A stretch of DNA of 64,000 bases from positions 18,522 to 82,521 of the forward strand of contig JAISFF010000007.1 in assembly GCA_031263725.1 (NCBI GenBank). Direction: 5' to 3'. Source of the DNA: Lysobacteraceae bacterium (GTDB lineage Bacteria; Pseudomonadota; Gammaproteobacteria; Xanthomonadales; Xanthomonadaceae). A program made the translations under genes and the position numbers. The notes under the pieces are model-generated. The model saw only the letters and a list, made by a program, of their open reading frames with translations. It was not told the origin of the DNA and did no database searches. Below are positions 46,446 to 55,920 of this stretch, piece after piece. Each line of letters opens with the position of its first letter. Position 1 is the stretch's first letter.

Positions 46446-47771
46446 ATGACGAATGCCCACTTCAAACGCCCGGAACTCCTGTCTCCTGCTGGTTCCATGA
46501 AAAGCCTGCGCTATGCGCTGGCTTATGGCGCCGATGCCATCTATGCCGGACTGCCGCGCTACAGCCTGCGTGCACGCAACAACGAATTTCGCAACCTGCA
46601 GGTGATCGAAGCGGGTATCCGCTACGCGCGCGCGGCGGGCAAGAAGTTTCTGCTCACCGTCAATCTGATGCCGCGCAACCGCAAGGTCGATACTTTCATC
46701 CGCGACCTGGCGCCGGTGGTGGAACTGCGGCCCGATGCATTGATCATGAGCGATCCGGGCCTGATCATGATGGTGCGCCAGCAGTGGCCGGACATGCCGA
46801 TCCATCTGTCGGTGCAGGCCAACACCATGAACTATGCCAGCGTGCGCTTCTGGCAGCGCCTGGGCGTGGCCCGCATCATCCTGTCGCGCGAACTGTCCAT
46901 CGGCGAAATCGCCGAGATCCGCCAGCAATGCCCGGACATCGAGTTGGAAGTCTTCGTGCATGGCGCGCTGTGCATTGCCTATTCGGGGCGCTGCCTGCTG
47001 TCGGGCTATTTCAATCACCGCGATGCCAACCAGGGCACCTGCACCAATGCCTGTCGCTGGCAGTACCGGATCGCCGACGCTGCCGAAACGCCCGAGGGGA
47101 CCTTGCTGCCATTGCAGGAGAACGGCGTCATCGCCCGCCATCCGGCCGCCGGCAAGGCCTATGTCATCGAGGAAACCGGCCGCCGTCACGACCAGTGGAT
47201 GGAAATCGACGAGGACGAACACGGCACCTACATCATGAATTCCCGCGACCTGCGCGCCATCCGCCATGTGCAGAAACTCGTGGAGGTCGGCATCGACTGC
47301 CTGAAGATCGAAGGCCGCACCAAATCGCATTACTACACCGCGCGGACCGCGCAGATCTACCGGCAGGCCATCGACGACGCCATGGCTGGCCGCGAATTCG
47401 ACCGCAGCCTGCTGGCGCAACTGGATGGCCTCGCCAACCGCGGCTACACCGAAGGCTTCTACGATCGCCACAGCAACGACGAAACCCAGAACTACGCCGA
47501 CGGCTCGTCCAATGTTTTCACCCAGCAGTTCGTTGCCGAAGTGCTGGACTACGACCTTGCCACCGGCCTGTCCACGGTCGAAGTGAAAAACCGCTTCGCT
47601 GTCCGCGATACGCTGGAAGTCATCACGCCCAAGGGGACGCGGCGCTGCGAACTGAAAATCCTGCAAAACCAGGAGGGCGAATTCATCGATGTCGCTCCCG
47701 GCAGCGGTCATATCGTGCGGGTCGATATTGGCGAGACGGATCTGACCACGCTGGTGGCGCGGAATTTGTAG
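46446..47771 (+). CDS. trhP: U32 family tRNA hydroxylation protein TrhP (YegQ)
   Basis: 441 residues. The U32 signature is ELEVFVHGALCIAYSGRC, followed by GYFNHRDANQGTCTNACRW, where the cysteines may bind an iron-sulfur cluster. LLSPAGSMKSLRYALAYGAD opens the TIM barrel, and a C-terminal beta domain (about 340-440) follows. Family work in E. coli assigns TrhP to prephenate-dependent 5-hydroxyuridine formation at tRNA position 34. The ATG at 46446 gives MTNAHFKRPELL. It stands alone. Confidence 0.9.
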   Translation: MTNAHFKRPELLSPAGSMKSLRYALAYGADAIYAGLPRYSLRARNNEFRNLQVIEAGIRYARAAGKKFLLTVNLMPRNRKVDTFIRDLAPVVELRPDALIMSDPGLIMMVRQQWPDMPIHLSVQANTMNYASVRFWQRLGVARIILSRELSIGEIAEIRQQCPDIELEVFVHGALCIAYSGRCLLSGYFNHRDANQGTCTNACRWQYRIADAAETPEGTLLPLQENGVIARHPAAGKAYVIEETGRRHDQWMEIDEDEHGTYIMNSRDLRAIRHVQKLVEVGIDCLKIEGRTKSHYYTARTAQIYRQAIDDAMAGREFDRSLLAQLDGLANRGYTEGFYDRHSNDETQNYADGSSNVFTQQFVAEVLDYDLATGLSTVEVKNRFAVRDTLEVITPKGTRRCELKILQNQEGEFIDVAPGSGHIVRVDIGETDLTTLVARNL

Positions 47772-47863
47772 CGGGCAGGGGAGATGGAATCCGGCATTCC
47801 GTCCCTGGTTCCGTTGACCGGTCGGTTTCCTGATTATCTTGCCTGCGGTCCGGGCGGGATGTT

Positions 47864-48022
47864 CTACGACAGCCTCAATCCGTCTCGTGCCGGATTGTCC
47901 TGACCGGGTTGCTCCAATGTCTGCATACGCTGCTGTTCCTGCTGTCGTTGCAGTTCACGGTCGAAGCTGGTCAACTGCCGGAAACTTTCCCGTTCCGGCG
48001 TGGCGGCGGCTTGCCTTCCCGG
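47864..48022 (-). pseudogene. decayed XVIPCD tail, copy 2
   Basis: On the minus strand the open piece from 48022 to the TAG at 47864-47866 reads AAATPERESFRQLTSF, then DRELQRQQEQQRMQ. This is the C-terminal helix and glutamine-rich tail of an XVIPCD effector domain. It is clearly similar at the DNA level to copy 1 (compare plus-strand 36464-36536 with 47937-48012). A TGA interrupts the frame immediately upstream, and no further domain can be recognised. The remainder of 47772-48331 holds no gene I can support. Confidence 0.55.
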
Positions 48023-48331
48023 TCATGACCAGACGTGGTGCTCACGGCCCGCGAGGGTGGGCTGTCCTGTCCTCATCCGTATACCGTTCGCCGCTCATGC
48101 CGATCTCCCCGATTGTCTGGAATCATGGCTCCGCGTTGGCTGCCAAAGGCCGACCGGTCCAACAATCTCTAGGACAGGCGGCCCGGAAACGGATCCGCCG
48201 TACTTCTCCGATACTTGGAAAAGCAGGACAGGAACGGGCGGTCTTCGTTCAGAGCGTTGCACGGATTTTCCTGACTGATTTTGCACGGCTCGTATCGTAG
48301 ATTCGAGTGCGTCGAATCGAGTCAGGGAAAC

Positions 48332-50770
48332 GTGCGGCAGAGGATGTCGGCAATCTTGAACGGACTACGGAATGCAGGCCGGTTTTGGCAAGGACGGCCG
48401 GCGCGCTCGCCTGCGCCACTGGGAGTCGCGACCGCGATCGGCGCGCTGTCGGGTGCTTCGCTGATCCTGTTCGGGTGTGCCGATCTTCCCGCTGGCTTAT
48501 TGCTGCAATCGATGCTGCTGCTCGGCCTGGTTTTGTGGGGACGGGGCGGGCGTTCGCGCTGGCTGGGACCGGTATTGGCGGGCTTCGGCTGGGCCGGTCT
48601 GCATGCGGGCTGGGCTTTGGCGCTGAGGTTGCCGGCCGAATGGGAAGGCCGCGATGTGGAAGTATCGGGACAGGTGGTTGGCTTGCCGGAAGCGGAAGCC
48701 GGACGCACGCGTTTCCTGTTCCGGGTCGATCCCGATGGCGAACAGCCCGAGGTCCTGCGTGGCCGTTTGTTGAGGCTGTCATGGCACGACCCGTCCGGCC
48801 ATGAAGGCGGCGGCAATGCCGGCAGGGCGGAATTGCGCAGCGGCGGACGGTGGCGGTTCGGCATCCGCCTGCGCGCGCCGCGCGGACTCAGCAACCCGGG
48901 CGGTTTCGACAGCGAACGGAACATGGTCGCGCATCGCCTCGGCGCGACCGGCCATGTATTGCGGCCGGAAACCGCGCAACAGTTGCATACCCGGAACAGC
49001 ATTGATGGCTGGCGCGAACGCATGGCACAGCGGATCGAAATGCGGGCGCCGGCTTCATCGGAGCGGTTCATCCGTGCCCTGGCGCTGGGCGATACGCGCG
49101 GTCTGACGGGTACCGACTGGGAACAGCTTCGTGCGACCGGATTGACGCATCTGATCGCGATCTCCGGTTTCCATGTCGGCGTGGTCGCCAGTTTCTTTGC
49201 CGCATTGGCGGGTGCGATGTGGCGGCTGTGTCCGGTGCTGGCCCGAAACTGGCCGCGGCCACAGGCCATGGCCGTGGTTTCGCTGCTGGCGGCGCTCGGT
49301 TATGCCGCCGTGGCCGGATTCGCGTTGCCTACCGTGCGCACGGTATTGATGATCGGTGTGGCGATGGCGGCGCGTCTTTGGCGACGGCCGCTCGGTGTCG
49401 TCCATTCGCTGGCGCTGGCATTGATCGCCGTGTTGGCCTTCGATCCCCTGTCGTTGCTGATGGCCGGATTCTGGCTGAGTTTCGCCGGTGTCGCCTGGCT
49501 GGTCTGGTGCCTGCCGCGTACACCGGCACAGGCTTGGTTCGGTTTCCTGTCGGCACAGGGCGTGGCGACGCTGGGCCTGTTGCCGCTGACGATGGCGCTG
49601 TTCGGCCAGGCCTCGCTGGCGGGACCCGTGGCGAACCTGCTGGCGATTCCCTGGTGGAGTCTGGTCGTGGTGCCGCTGGCGCTGCTGGGCACTGCGCTGG
49701 AAGCGCTTCATTCCGGGTGGGGGACGGGCATCTGGCGTCTGGCGGCAGGATGCTTCGATCCCAGCTGGCGGTTGTTCCAATGGCTGGGTTCGACCCGCGT
49801 TGCCATGCAATGGCTGTCCGAAGCACCCGTGCAGGCCTTGCCGCTGGCTTTGCTGGGCGCTTTCTGTTTGCTGATGCCGCGCGCATCGCCAGGCAAACCG
49901 CTGGCTTTGCTGTTATGGCTGCCGATGCTGTGTCCGCCGCGCGAATTGCCGGCTCCCGGAGAACTGGAACTGGTGGTCATCGACGTGGGGCAGGGACTGT
50001 CGGTATTGGTCCGCACCGCCGGGCACAGTCTGTTGTACGACGCCGGTCCCGCCGTCCCGGAAGGCTTCGATGCCGGGGACAGGGTGGTATTGCCGGCATT
50101 GCGGGCACTCGGTGTCACCCATCTGGACCGTATCGTGATCAGTCACGCCGACATGGATCATGCCGGGGGCCTGGATGCGGTGCGCCGCGGGATCTGGCCC
50201 GATGCCACGTTCGCTCCCGAAGGGGCGGATATCGAAAGAACGCTGCCATGCCGGGCCGGAATGGCCTGGGAATGGGATGGGGTGAGCTTCCGGTTGCTGC
50301 ATCCGCCTGTCCATTTCCCGTATCTGGGCAACGAATCCAGTTGCGTGCTGCGGGTCGAAGGTCGCTATGGTGCGGTGTTGCTGCCTGGCGACCTGGGGCA
50401 GGTGATCGAGCGCAGGCTGGCGCGCGAGGTCCCGGAACAGGTGCGTGCCGATGTGGTGGTGGCGGGGCATCACGGCAGCAAAGGCTCTTCGGCGCCGCTG
50501 TTCGTGAACGCCACCGGCGCGCGTCTGGCCGTGATGTCGGCTGGACATGGCAACCGTTTCGGCCACCCGGATGCCGGAGTCGTGCGGCGCTGGCGGCGGG
50601 CGGGTGCGGAGGTCATCAATACCGCCGATAGCGGCGCGATCAGGATCTGGCTCGATGCCGACGGCATGGCCTTGCGTGAACGCCGGGTATCACGCGCGCG
50701 GTGGTGGGATGCGGCGAGATTTTCTGATCCCGGCAAGGTACCGGCTGCTATCCTATCGGATCACGAATGA
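48332..50770 (+). CDS. comEC: DNA internalization / competence protein ComEC (Rec2)
   Basis: 812 residues from a GTG at 48332 with AGGGAAA just upstream; the ATG at 48344 has no usable spacing. The order is: an N-terminal membrane segment and DUF4131-type domain, the Competence domain with RALALGDTRGL, HLIAISGFHVGVVA and multiple helices (about 230-500), then a C-terminal metallo-beta-lactamase-like domain with VIDVGQGLSVLV and SHADMDHAGGL. It forms the inner-membrane channel for single-stranded DNA during transformation. First gene of the long comEC-to-pgsA run. Confidence 0.93.
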   Translation: MRQRMSAILNGLRNAGRFWQGRPARSPAPLGVATAIGALSGASLILFGCADLPAGLLLQSMLLLGLVLWGRGGRSRWLGPVLAGFGWAGLHAGWALALRLPAEWEGRDVEVSGQVVGLPEAEAGRTRFLFRVDPDGEQPEVLRGRLLRLSWHDPSGHEGGGNAGRAELRSGGRWRFGIRLRAPRGLSNPGGFDSERNMVAHRLGATGHVLRPETAQQLHTRNSIDGWRERMAQRIEMRAPASSERFIRALALGDTRGLTGTDWEQLRATGLTHLIAISGFHVGVVASFFAALAGAMWRLCPVLARNWPRPQAMAVVSLLAALGYAAVAGFALPTVRTVLMIGVAMAARLWRRPLGVVHSLALALIAVLAFDPLSLLMAGFWLSFAGVAWLVWCLPRTPAQAWFGFLSAQGVATLGLLPLTMALFGQASLAGPVANLLAIPWWSLVVVPLALLGTALEALHSGWGTGIWRLAAGCFDPSWRLFQWLGSTRVAMQWLSEAPVQALPLALLGAFCLLMPRASPGKPLALLLWLPMLCPPRELPAPGELELVVIDVGQGLSVLVRTAGHSLLYDAGPAVPEGFDAGDRVVLPALRALGVTHLDRIVISHADMDHAGGLDAVRRGIWPDATFAPEGADIERTLPCRAGMAWEWDGVSFRLLHPPVHFPYLGNESSCVLRVEGRYGAVLLPGDLGQVIERRLAREVPEQVRADVVVAGHHGSKGSSAPLFVNATGARLAVMSAGHGNRFGHPDAGVVRRWRRAGAEVINTADSGAIRIWLDADGMALRERRVSRARWWDAARFSDPGKVPAAILSDHE

Positions 50771-50793
50771 AGGCCACCGGCCAGAGGTAGAAC

Positions 50794-51444
50794 GTGTGGG
50801 AATTGGTGAAGGCCGGTGGTTGGCCGATGCTGCCCTTGCTGTTGCTCGGTGTATTGGCGCTGGCCATCATCCTGGAACGGCTGTGGAGTCTGCGCCGCAG
50901 TGAGGTGATGCCGCCGGAGCTGGGCGAGGAAGTCCGCAACTGGGTCGCGCGCGGCAAGCTGGAACCCGGGCACATCGAATCGCTGCGCGAGAACTCGCCG
51001 TTGGGCACGCTGCTGGCGGTGGTGCTGGACATGCGCAAGCGCCCCCGCGACCAGGCGCGCGAACGGATCGAGGATGCCGGCCGGCATCTGGTGTTCCGGA
51101 TGGAGCGTTTTCTCAGCGCCCTGGGCACCATCGCCAGTGCCGGACCGTTGCTGGGCCTGCTGGGTACCGTCGTAGGCATGATCCAGATGTTTCTCGGCAT
51201 TCTCGACCATGGCGTCGGTGATGTGAACCAGCTGGCGGGCGGCATCGGCAAAGCATTGGTCTGTACCGCGACCGGCATGATCGTGGCGGTGCCCGCGCTG
51301 ATGTTCCACCGCTATTTCCGCAGCCGGATCGCCGGTTATATCATCGAGATGGAAGAACAGGCATTGGCATTGATGGACGTGCTGGACAAGCGCGCCGCCG
51401 CGGTTTCGGTGGTGCAGGCCAAACAACGCCAGTCCGGCCGTTGA
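50794..51444 (+). CDS. exbB: ExbB/TolQ family proton channel protein
   Basis: 216 residues, GTG start with AGAGG upstream. Three transmembrane helices: one near the N-terminus, and a pair in the MotA/TolQ/ExbB domain with GTIASAGPLLGLLGTVVGM and ATGMIVAVPALMFHRYF. It forms a proton-driven motor with the following ExbD. In Xanthomonadaceae this pair sits just ahead of msbA. No TonB is adjacent. Confidence 0.93.
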   Translation: MWELVKAGGWPMLPLLLLGVLALAIILERLWSLRRSEVMPPELGEEVRNWVARGKLEPGHIESLRENSPLGTLLAVVLDMRKRPRDQARERIEDAGRHLVFRMERFLSALGTIASAGPLLGLLGTVVGMIQMFLGILDHGVGDVNQLAGGIGKALVCTATGMIVAVPALMFHRYFRSRIAGYIIEMEEQALALMDVLDKRAAAVSVVQAKQRQSGR

Positions 51445-51457
51445 CGGAGGCTCCGGC

Positions 51458-51880
51458 ATGCGTATCCGAGACGAACGCGCCTACGACGAACCGGAGATCA
51501 ACCTGATCCCGCTGATCGACGTGGTCCTGGTGCTGATCATCTTCTTCGTCATCACCACCACGTTCGAAGCGCGTTCGACGTTGCAGCTGCAGTTGCCGGT
51601 GGCCAGCGACCACGATGCGCCGCCGCCGGCCAATGTGCTGAACATACTGATCAATGCCGACGGACGGTATTTCATCGGCAGCCAGGAACTGTTGCGGAGC
51701 GATGCCGGTACGGTCAAGCAGGCGATCGCGGCGGCGGCGGGCGACGACCGCGAGCAGCCGGTGCTGTTGCGGGCCGACGCCAATACACCGTACCAGGCGG
51801 TGATCACCGCGCAGGACGCATTGGCGCAACTGGGTTTCCGCCGCATCACCATTGCGACCGCGCCGGAGCCCAAGCAATGA
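51458..51880 (+). CDS. exbD: ExbD/TolR family biopolymer transport protein
   Basis: 140 residues. INLIPLIDVVLVLIIFF is the single transmembrane helix with the proton-relay aspartate, followed by a periplasmic domain with VLLRADANTPYQAV. The ATG at 51458 has GGAGG seven bases upstream. The stop overlaps the msbA start (ATGA). Confidence 0.94.
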   Translation: MRIRDERAYDEPEINLIPLIDVVLVLIIFFVITTTFEARSTLQLQLPVASDHDAPPPANVLNILINADGRYFIGSQELLRSDAGTVKQAIAAAAGDDREQPVLLRADANTPYQAVITAQDALAQLGFRRITIATAPEPKQ

Positions 51881-53631
51881 GCGAGAAGGCGTCGCAGCCG
51901 TCGATCTGGCCGATCTACAAGCGGCTGCTGACCTATACGCGGCGTTACCGTTTCTTCCTGTTCGCGGCGATGTTCGCCATGGTGATCGAGGCGGCCGCCG
52001 GAGCGGCCTTCGGCGCGATGATGAAGCCGCTGACCAACGGCTTCGTCAATCCCGATCCGAAAATGGTGGTATTGCTGCCGGCGGCGATCGTGGGGCTGTT
52101 CCTGTTGCGCAGTGCCGCCAGTTTCTCCACCGACTACGGCATGGCGCGGGTCGGGCGCAGCGTGGTCCGCGATCTGCGCGAGGAAGTGCTGTCCAAGTAC
52201 CTGTCGCTGCCTTCTCCGTACTTCGACACCGAAGCCACGCCGGTCATGGTCAGCCGGCTGAACTACGATACCGAGCAGGTCACCGAAGCCAGCTCGAACG
52301 CGTTGAAGACGCTGCTCACCGACAGCCTCAGCATCGTCGGATTCCTTGGCGTGATGCTGTACAACAGCGTCAAGGTGACGGTGGCCATGCTGGCGATAGC
52401 GCCTTTGATCGGCGCCATCGTCTGGTATGTGGGCAAGCGCTATCGGCGGATAACCCGCGGCATCCAGGACGGCATGGGCGAAATGGCGCAAAGCGCGGAA
52501 CAGGCGCTGGCGGCACAGCAGGATGTCAAGGTGCATGGAACCCAGGATCTGGAGACGGCGCGCTATTCGCACCTGGTCAGGCGCATCTTCGGACTGAACA
52601 TGAAGGTCGAGACCACGCGCGGCACCGCCTCGGCGATGGTGCAACTGCTGGCGGCGATAGCGCTGGCGGCGATCGTCTGGGTGGCCAGCCATGAAGCGCT
52701 GGCCGGACGCCTGGATGCGGGCGGTTTCGTCGCCCTGATGTCTTCGATGATGGCGATCATTCCATCGCTGAAGCGGATCACCAATGTGCAGAACTCCATC
52801 TCCCGGGGTATGACCGCCGCCGATCGCCTGTTCTCCATCCTCGATACGGACTCCGAGGCCGACAAGGGTACGCGGCCGCTGGCGCGCGCGCGCGGCGATC
52901 TGGTCTTCGATCATGTTTCGCTACGCTATCGGGGCCAGTCGGGCCTTGCCCTGGACGACATCAGTTTTCCCGCGCGTCCCGGAACCGTAACCGCGATCGT
53001 CGGCCGTTCCGGCAGCGGCAAGACCAGCCTGATCCGGCTGGTGCCCCGTTTCTACGAGCCGAGCAGCGGATCGATCCTGCTCGACGATCTGCCGCTGGAC
53101 GAATACCGCCTGGCCGACCTGCGCCGGCAGATCGCCCTGGTGGGACAGAAGGTGATGCTGTTCGACGATACCGTGGCCGCCAATATCGCCTACGGCACCG
53201 AAGCCAGCGAGGAACGGGTCCGGGCGGCGGCCGAAGCGGCCAATGCCTGGGAATTCATCGACCGCCTGCCGTACGGGCTGCAGACGCGGATCGGCGACAA
53301 CGGTGCCCTGCTGTCCGGCGGCCAGCGCCAGCGTCTGGCGATCGCCAGGGCGATCCTGCGCGATGCGCCCATCCTGATCCTGGACGAGGCGACCGCGGCG
53401 CTCGACAACGAATCCGAGCGGCTGGTGCAGAGCGCGTTGCAGCGCCTGATGCCGGACCGGACCACGCTGGTGATCGCGCACCGTCTTTCCACCATCGAAC
53501 ATGCCGACCAGGTGCTGGTGCTGGAGCATGGACGACTGGTGGAGCGGGGTACGCACAAGGAACTGCTGGCGCGCGGAGGCGTGTATGCGCATCTGCACAG
53601 CATGCAATTCCGGGACAAGGCGGCCGAATGA
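51877..53631 (+). CDS. msbA: lipid A export ABC transporter MsbA
   Basis: 584 residues. Six transmembrane helices (about 25-300) are followed by an ATPase with Walker [16 protein letters not shown], signature [15 protein letters not shown], Walker [13 protein letters not shown] and the H-loop [10 protein letters not shown]. It flips lipid A-core across the inner membrane. Position between exbD and lpxK matches the msbA-lpxK operon of gammaproteobacteria. Both ends overlap neighbours by four bases. Confidence 0.95.
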   Translation: MSEKASQPSIWPIYKRLLTYTRRYRFFLFAAMFAMVIEAAAGAAFGAMMKPLTNGFVNPDPKMVVLLPAAIVGLFLLRSAASFSTDYGMARVGRSVVRDLREEVLSKYLSLPSPYFDTEATPVMVSRLNYDTEQVTEASSNALKTLLTDSLSIVGFLGVMLYNSVKVTVAMLAIAPLIGAIVWYVGKRYRRITRGIQDGMGEMAQSAEQALAAQQDVKVHGTQDLETARYSHLVRRIFGLNMKVETTRGTASAMVQLLAAIALAAIVWVASHEALAGRLDAGGFVALMSSMMAIIPSLKRITNVQNSISRGMTAADRLFSILDTDSEADKGTRPLARARGDLVFDHVSLRYRGQSGLALDDISFPARPGTVTAIVGRSGSGKTSLIRLVPRFYEPSSGSILLDDLPLDEYRLADLRRQIALVGQKVMLFDDTVAANIAYGTEASEERVRAAAEAANAWEFIDRLPYGLQTRIGDNGALLSGGQRQRLAIARAILRDAPILILDEATAALDNESERLVQSALQRLMPDRTTLVIAHRLSTIEHADQVLVLEHGRLVERGTHKELLARGGVYAHLHSMQFRDKAAE

Positions 53632-54653
53632 GCAAAGGGGCCGCGCATACACCACCCTACTGGTATGGAGAAGGCGAACCGCCATGGCCGATGCGCCTGC
53701 TGACCCCGCTGTATGCCGGCGTGACATCGATGCGGCGTCGGCTGTACCAGCGAGGCACCTTGCGCAGCGTCCGGGTCGACGCCCCGGTGGCCGTGGTCGG
53801 CAATCTGACCGCCGGAGGTGCCGGCAAGACGCCGTTGACGATCGCGCTGGTGGAAGAGCTGCAACGTGCGGGCCGCAAGCCCGGTGTTGCCAGCCGCGGC
53901 TATGGACGCCGGGACGAGAAGAGTCCGCGTTGGGTGGATGCGGATACCGCGGCGCAGGATGGCGGCGACGAGCCGGTTCTCATTGCCCGCCGGACCGGAG
54001 CGCCGGTCCGGGTCGATCGCGATCGCGCCGCGGCCGCGCAAGCGCTGGTCGAGGCCGGTTGCGATATCGTGGTCTGCGACGACGGCCTGCAGCATTACCG
54101 CCTGGCCCGCGACATCGAAATCGAAGTCATCGACGGACAACGACGCTACGGCAATGGCCTGCTGCTGCCGGCGGGACCCATGCGCGAGCCTCCGGCGCGC
54201 GCGCTTCGCTGCGATTTCCACGTGCTTAATCTGGGACAAGCAGGCGATGCGGAAGTGGCCATGCCCGATCCGGCGGCCGATGCCCAGATGGTGGAATGGC
54301 CGATGCGTCTGCGCATGGATCATGCGGTGCCGATGGCGGAAGCAGGGGGGTTCCCGTTGCGGCAGTTTTCCGGATGCCGTGTGCATGCGGTGGCCGGCAT
54401 CGGCAATCCCGAGCGTTTCTTCTCGATGCTGCGCAATCTGGACATTGCGGTGGTGCCGCATGCCTTCGCCGATCATCATGTCTACAGTGCCGGAGACTTG
54501 CGGTTCGGCAGTCCGTTGCCGATCCTGATGACCGAAAAGGACGCGGTCAAATGCGCGGGACTGGTCGGTGCGCATTGCTTCAGCGTTCCGATCACGGCCG
54601 AGTTGCCGGCACCATTCTGGGCAGCGTGCTTCGATCGTTTGCATGATCTGTAA
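53628..54653 (+). CDS. lpxK: tetraacyldisaccharide 4'-kinase LpxK
   Basis: 341 residues. The P-loop [19 protein letters not shown] is unique to Lpx[20 protein letters not shown] and MTEKDAVKC are further family blocks. An N-terminal membrane-associating helix ([18 protein letters not shown]) is present. It phosphorylates the 4' position of the lipid A disaccharide. Start overlaps msbA. Confidence 0.95.
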   Translation: MSKGAAHTPPYWYGEGEPPWPMRLLTPLYAGVTSMRRRLYQRGTLRSVRVDAPVAVVGNLTAGGAGKTPLTIALVEELQRAGRKPGVASRGYGRRDEKSPRWVDADTAAQDGGDEPVLIARRTGAPVRVDRDRAAAAQALVEAGCDIVVCDDGLQHYRLARDIEIEVIDGQRRYGNGLLLPAGPMREPPARALRCDFHVLNLGQAGDAEVAMPDPAADAQMVEWPMRLRMDHAVPMAEAGGFPLRQFSGCRVHAVAGIGNPERFFSMLRNLDIAVVPHAFADHHVYSAGDLRFGSPLPILMTEKDAVKCAGLVGAHCFSVPITAELPAPFWAACFDRLHDL

Positions 54654-54664
54654 GGGGTTCTGTC

Positions 54665-55435
54665 ATGACTCTGGATTTTGTGGTTGCGATTCCCGCCCGC
54701 TATTCGGCAACCCGGTTGCCGGGCAAACCGCTGCGTCCGTTGGCCGGCGAGCCCCTGATCCTGCATGTGGCGCGCCGTGCGTTGCAGGCCGGCGCGCGCG
54801 AGGTATGGGTGGCCACCGATGACGAGCGCATCGTGACGGCCCTGCGCGACACCGGCGTCAATGTGGCGATGACATCCGCGGCACATGCTTCGGGTACCGA
54901 CCGCCTGGCCGAGTGTGCGGGCGCAGCCGGCTGGAGCGACGATGTCATCGTGGTGAATCTGCAAGGCGACGAGCCTTTCGCTCCCGCCAGCGGTATCCGC
55001 GCCGTCGCCGCCGCACTGGCCGAAGGCGACGCCGAAATGGCGACGCTGGCCACGCCGGTCGAGGAAGCGCGGCAGCTGTTCGATCCGAATACGGTGAAGC
55101 TGGTGCGCAGCGACAAGGGCGAAGCCCTGTATTTCAGCCGCGCGCCGATTCCCTGGCATCGCGATGGATTCGCCGATGGCCGCGAGCGCCTGCCGGACGG
55201 AAGCCGATGGCTGCGGCACATCGGAATCTATGCCTATCGCGCGGGTTTCCTGCGCCGCTTCGCAGGGATGCCGCAAGGCGTTCTGGAGCGGATCGAATCG
55301 CTGGAACAACTGCGCGCGCTGGAGGCCGGCTGCCGGATCGCGGTCGCGTTGACGCCGGAACCCTTCCCGCATGGCGTGGATACTCCCGAGGATCTGCTTC
55401 AGGCCGAAGTCCGGATGAGGGAGGCTCGCGCATGA
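54665..55435 (+). CDS. kdsB: 3-deoxy-manno-octulosonate cytidylyltransferase KdsB
   Basis: 256 residues. The CTP-binding opening is [18 protein letters not shown], with [18 protein letters not shown] and [13 protein letters not shown] as KDO-specific blocks. It makes CMP-KDO for the inner core of lipopolysaccharide. 11 bp after lpxK; the stop overlaps the phosphatase start. Confidence 0.95.
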   Translation: MTLDFVVAIPARYSATRLPGKPLRPLAGEPLILHVARRALQAGAREVWVATDDERIVTALRDTGVNVAMTSAAHASGTDRLAECAGAAGWSDDVIVVNLQGDEPFAPASGIRAVAAALAEGDAEMATLATPVEEARQLFDPNTVKLVRSDKGEALYFSRAPIPWHRDGFADGRERLPDGSRWLRHIGIYAYRAGFLRRFAGMPQGVLERIESLEQLRALEAGCRIAVALTPEPFPHGVDTPEDLLQAEVRMREARA

Positions 55436-55920
55436 GGCTGCTGGTCGTTTGCCTGGGCAACATCTGCCGTTCGCCGATGGCGGAAGGGGCCTTGCGCGCC
55501 CGTATCGAAGCCTCGCCCCTGGCGGGTCGGGTCGAAGTGGATTCGGCCGGCACCAGCGGCTGGCATATCGATCATCCGCCGGACCGGCGCGCGATCGCCT
55601 GCGCGCGGAGACATGACATCGATATCGGCGGGTTGCGCGCACGGCAATTGTGTAAGCAGGATTTCCTGCGATTCGACCGGATTCTTTGTGCCGATGCCAG
55701 CAACCTGCAGGATGCGCGATGCCTGGCGGATGCCACCGGGACCGGCAAACTGGCGCTGCTGCTGGAATGGGCCGGATTGGAACAGGCGGGAGAAGTGCCG
55801 GACCCGTACTATGGAGAGGCCGAGGATTTCGAGCACACTTGGCATCTGGTTGATTCCGCAGCGCAGGCGATCGTGGCTAGACTGATACGGACAGGCTCCC
55901 CCGGCGGTATTCCGACATGA
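55432..55920 (+). CDS. low molecular weight protein-tyrosine phosphatase
   Basis: 162 residues. The P-loop [14 protein letters not shown], with the nucleophilic cysteine at residue 8 and its arginine, starts the protein, and the general acid is the aspartate in VPDPYYG. In Gram-negatives such enzymes often counter BY-kinases of polysaccharide export (Wzb type); none is in the window. The start at 55432 overlaps kdsB by four bases, and it ends four bases into the next gene. Confidence 0.93.
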   Translation: MRLLVVCLGNICRSPMAEGALRARIEASPLAGRVEVDSAGTSGWHIDHPPDRRAIACARRHDIDIGGLRARQLCKQDFLRFDRILCADASNLQDARCLADATGTGKLALLLEWAGLEQAGEVPDPYYGEAEDFEHTWHLVDSAAQAIVARLIRTGSPGGIPT

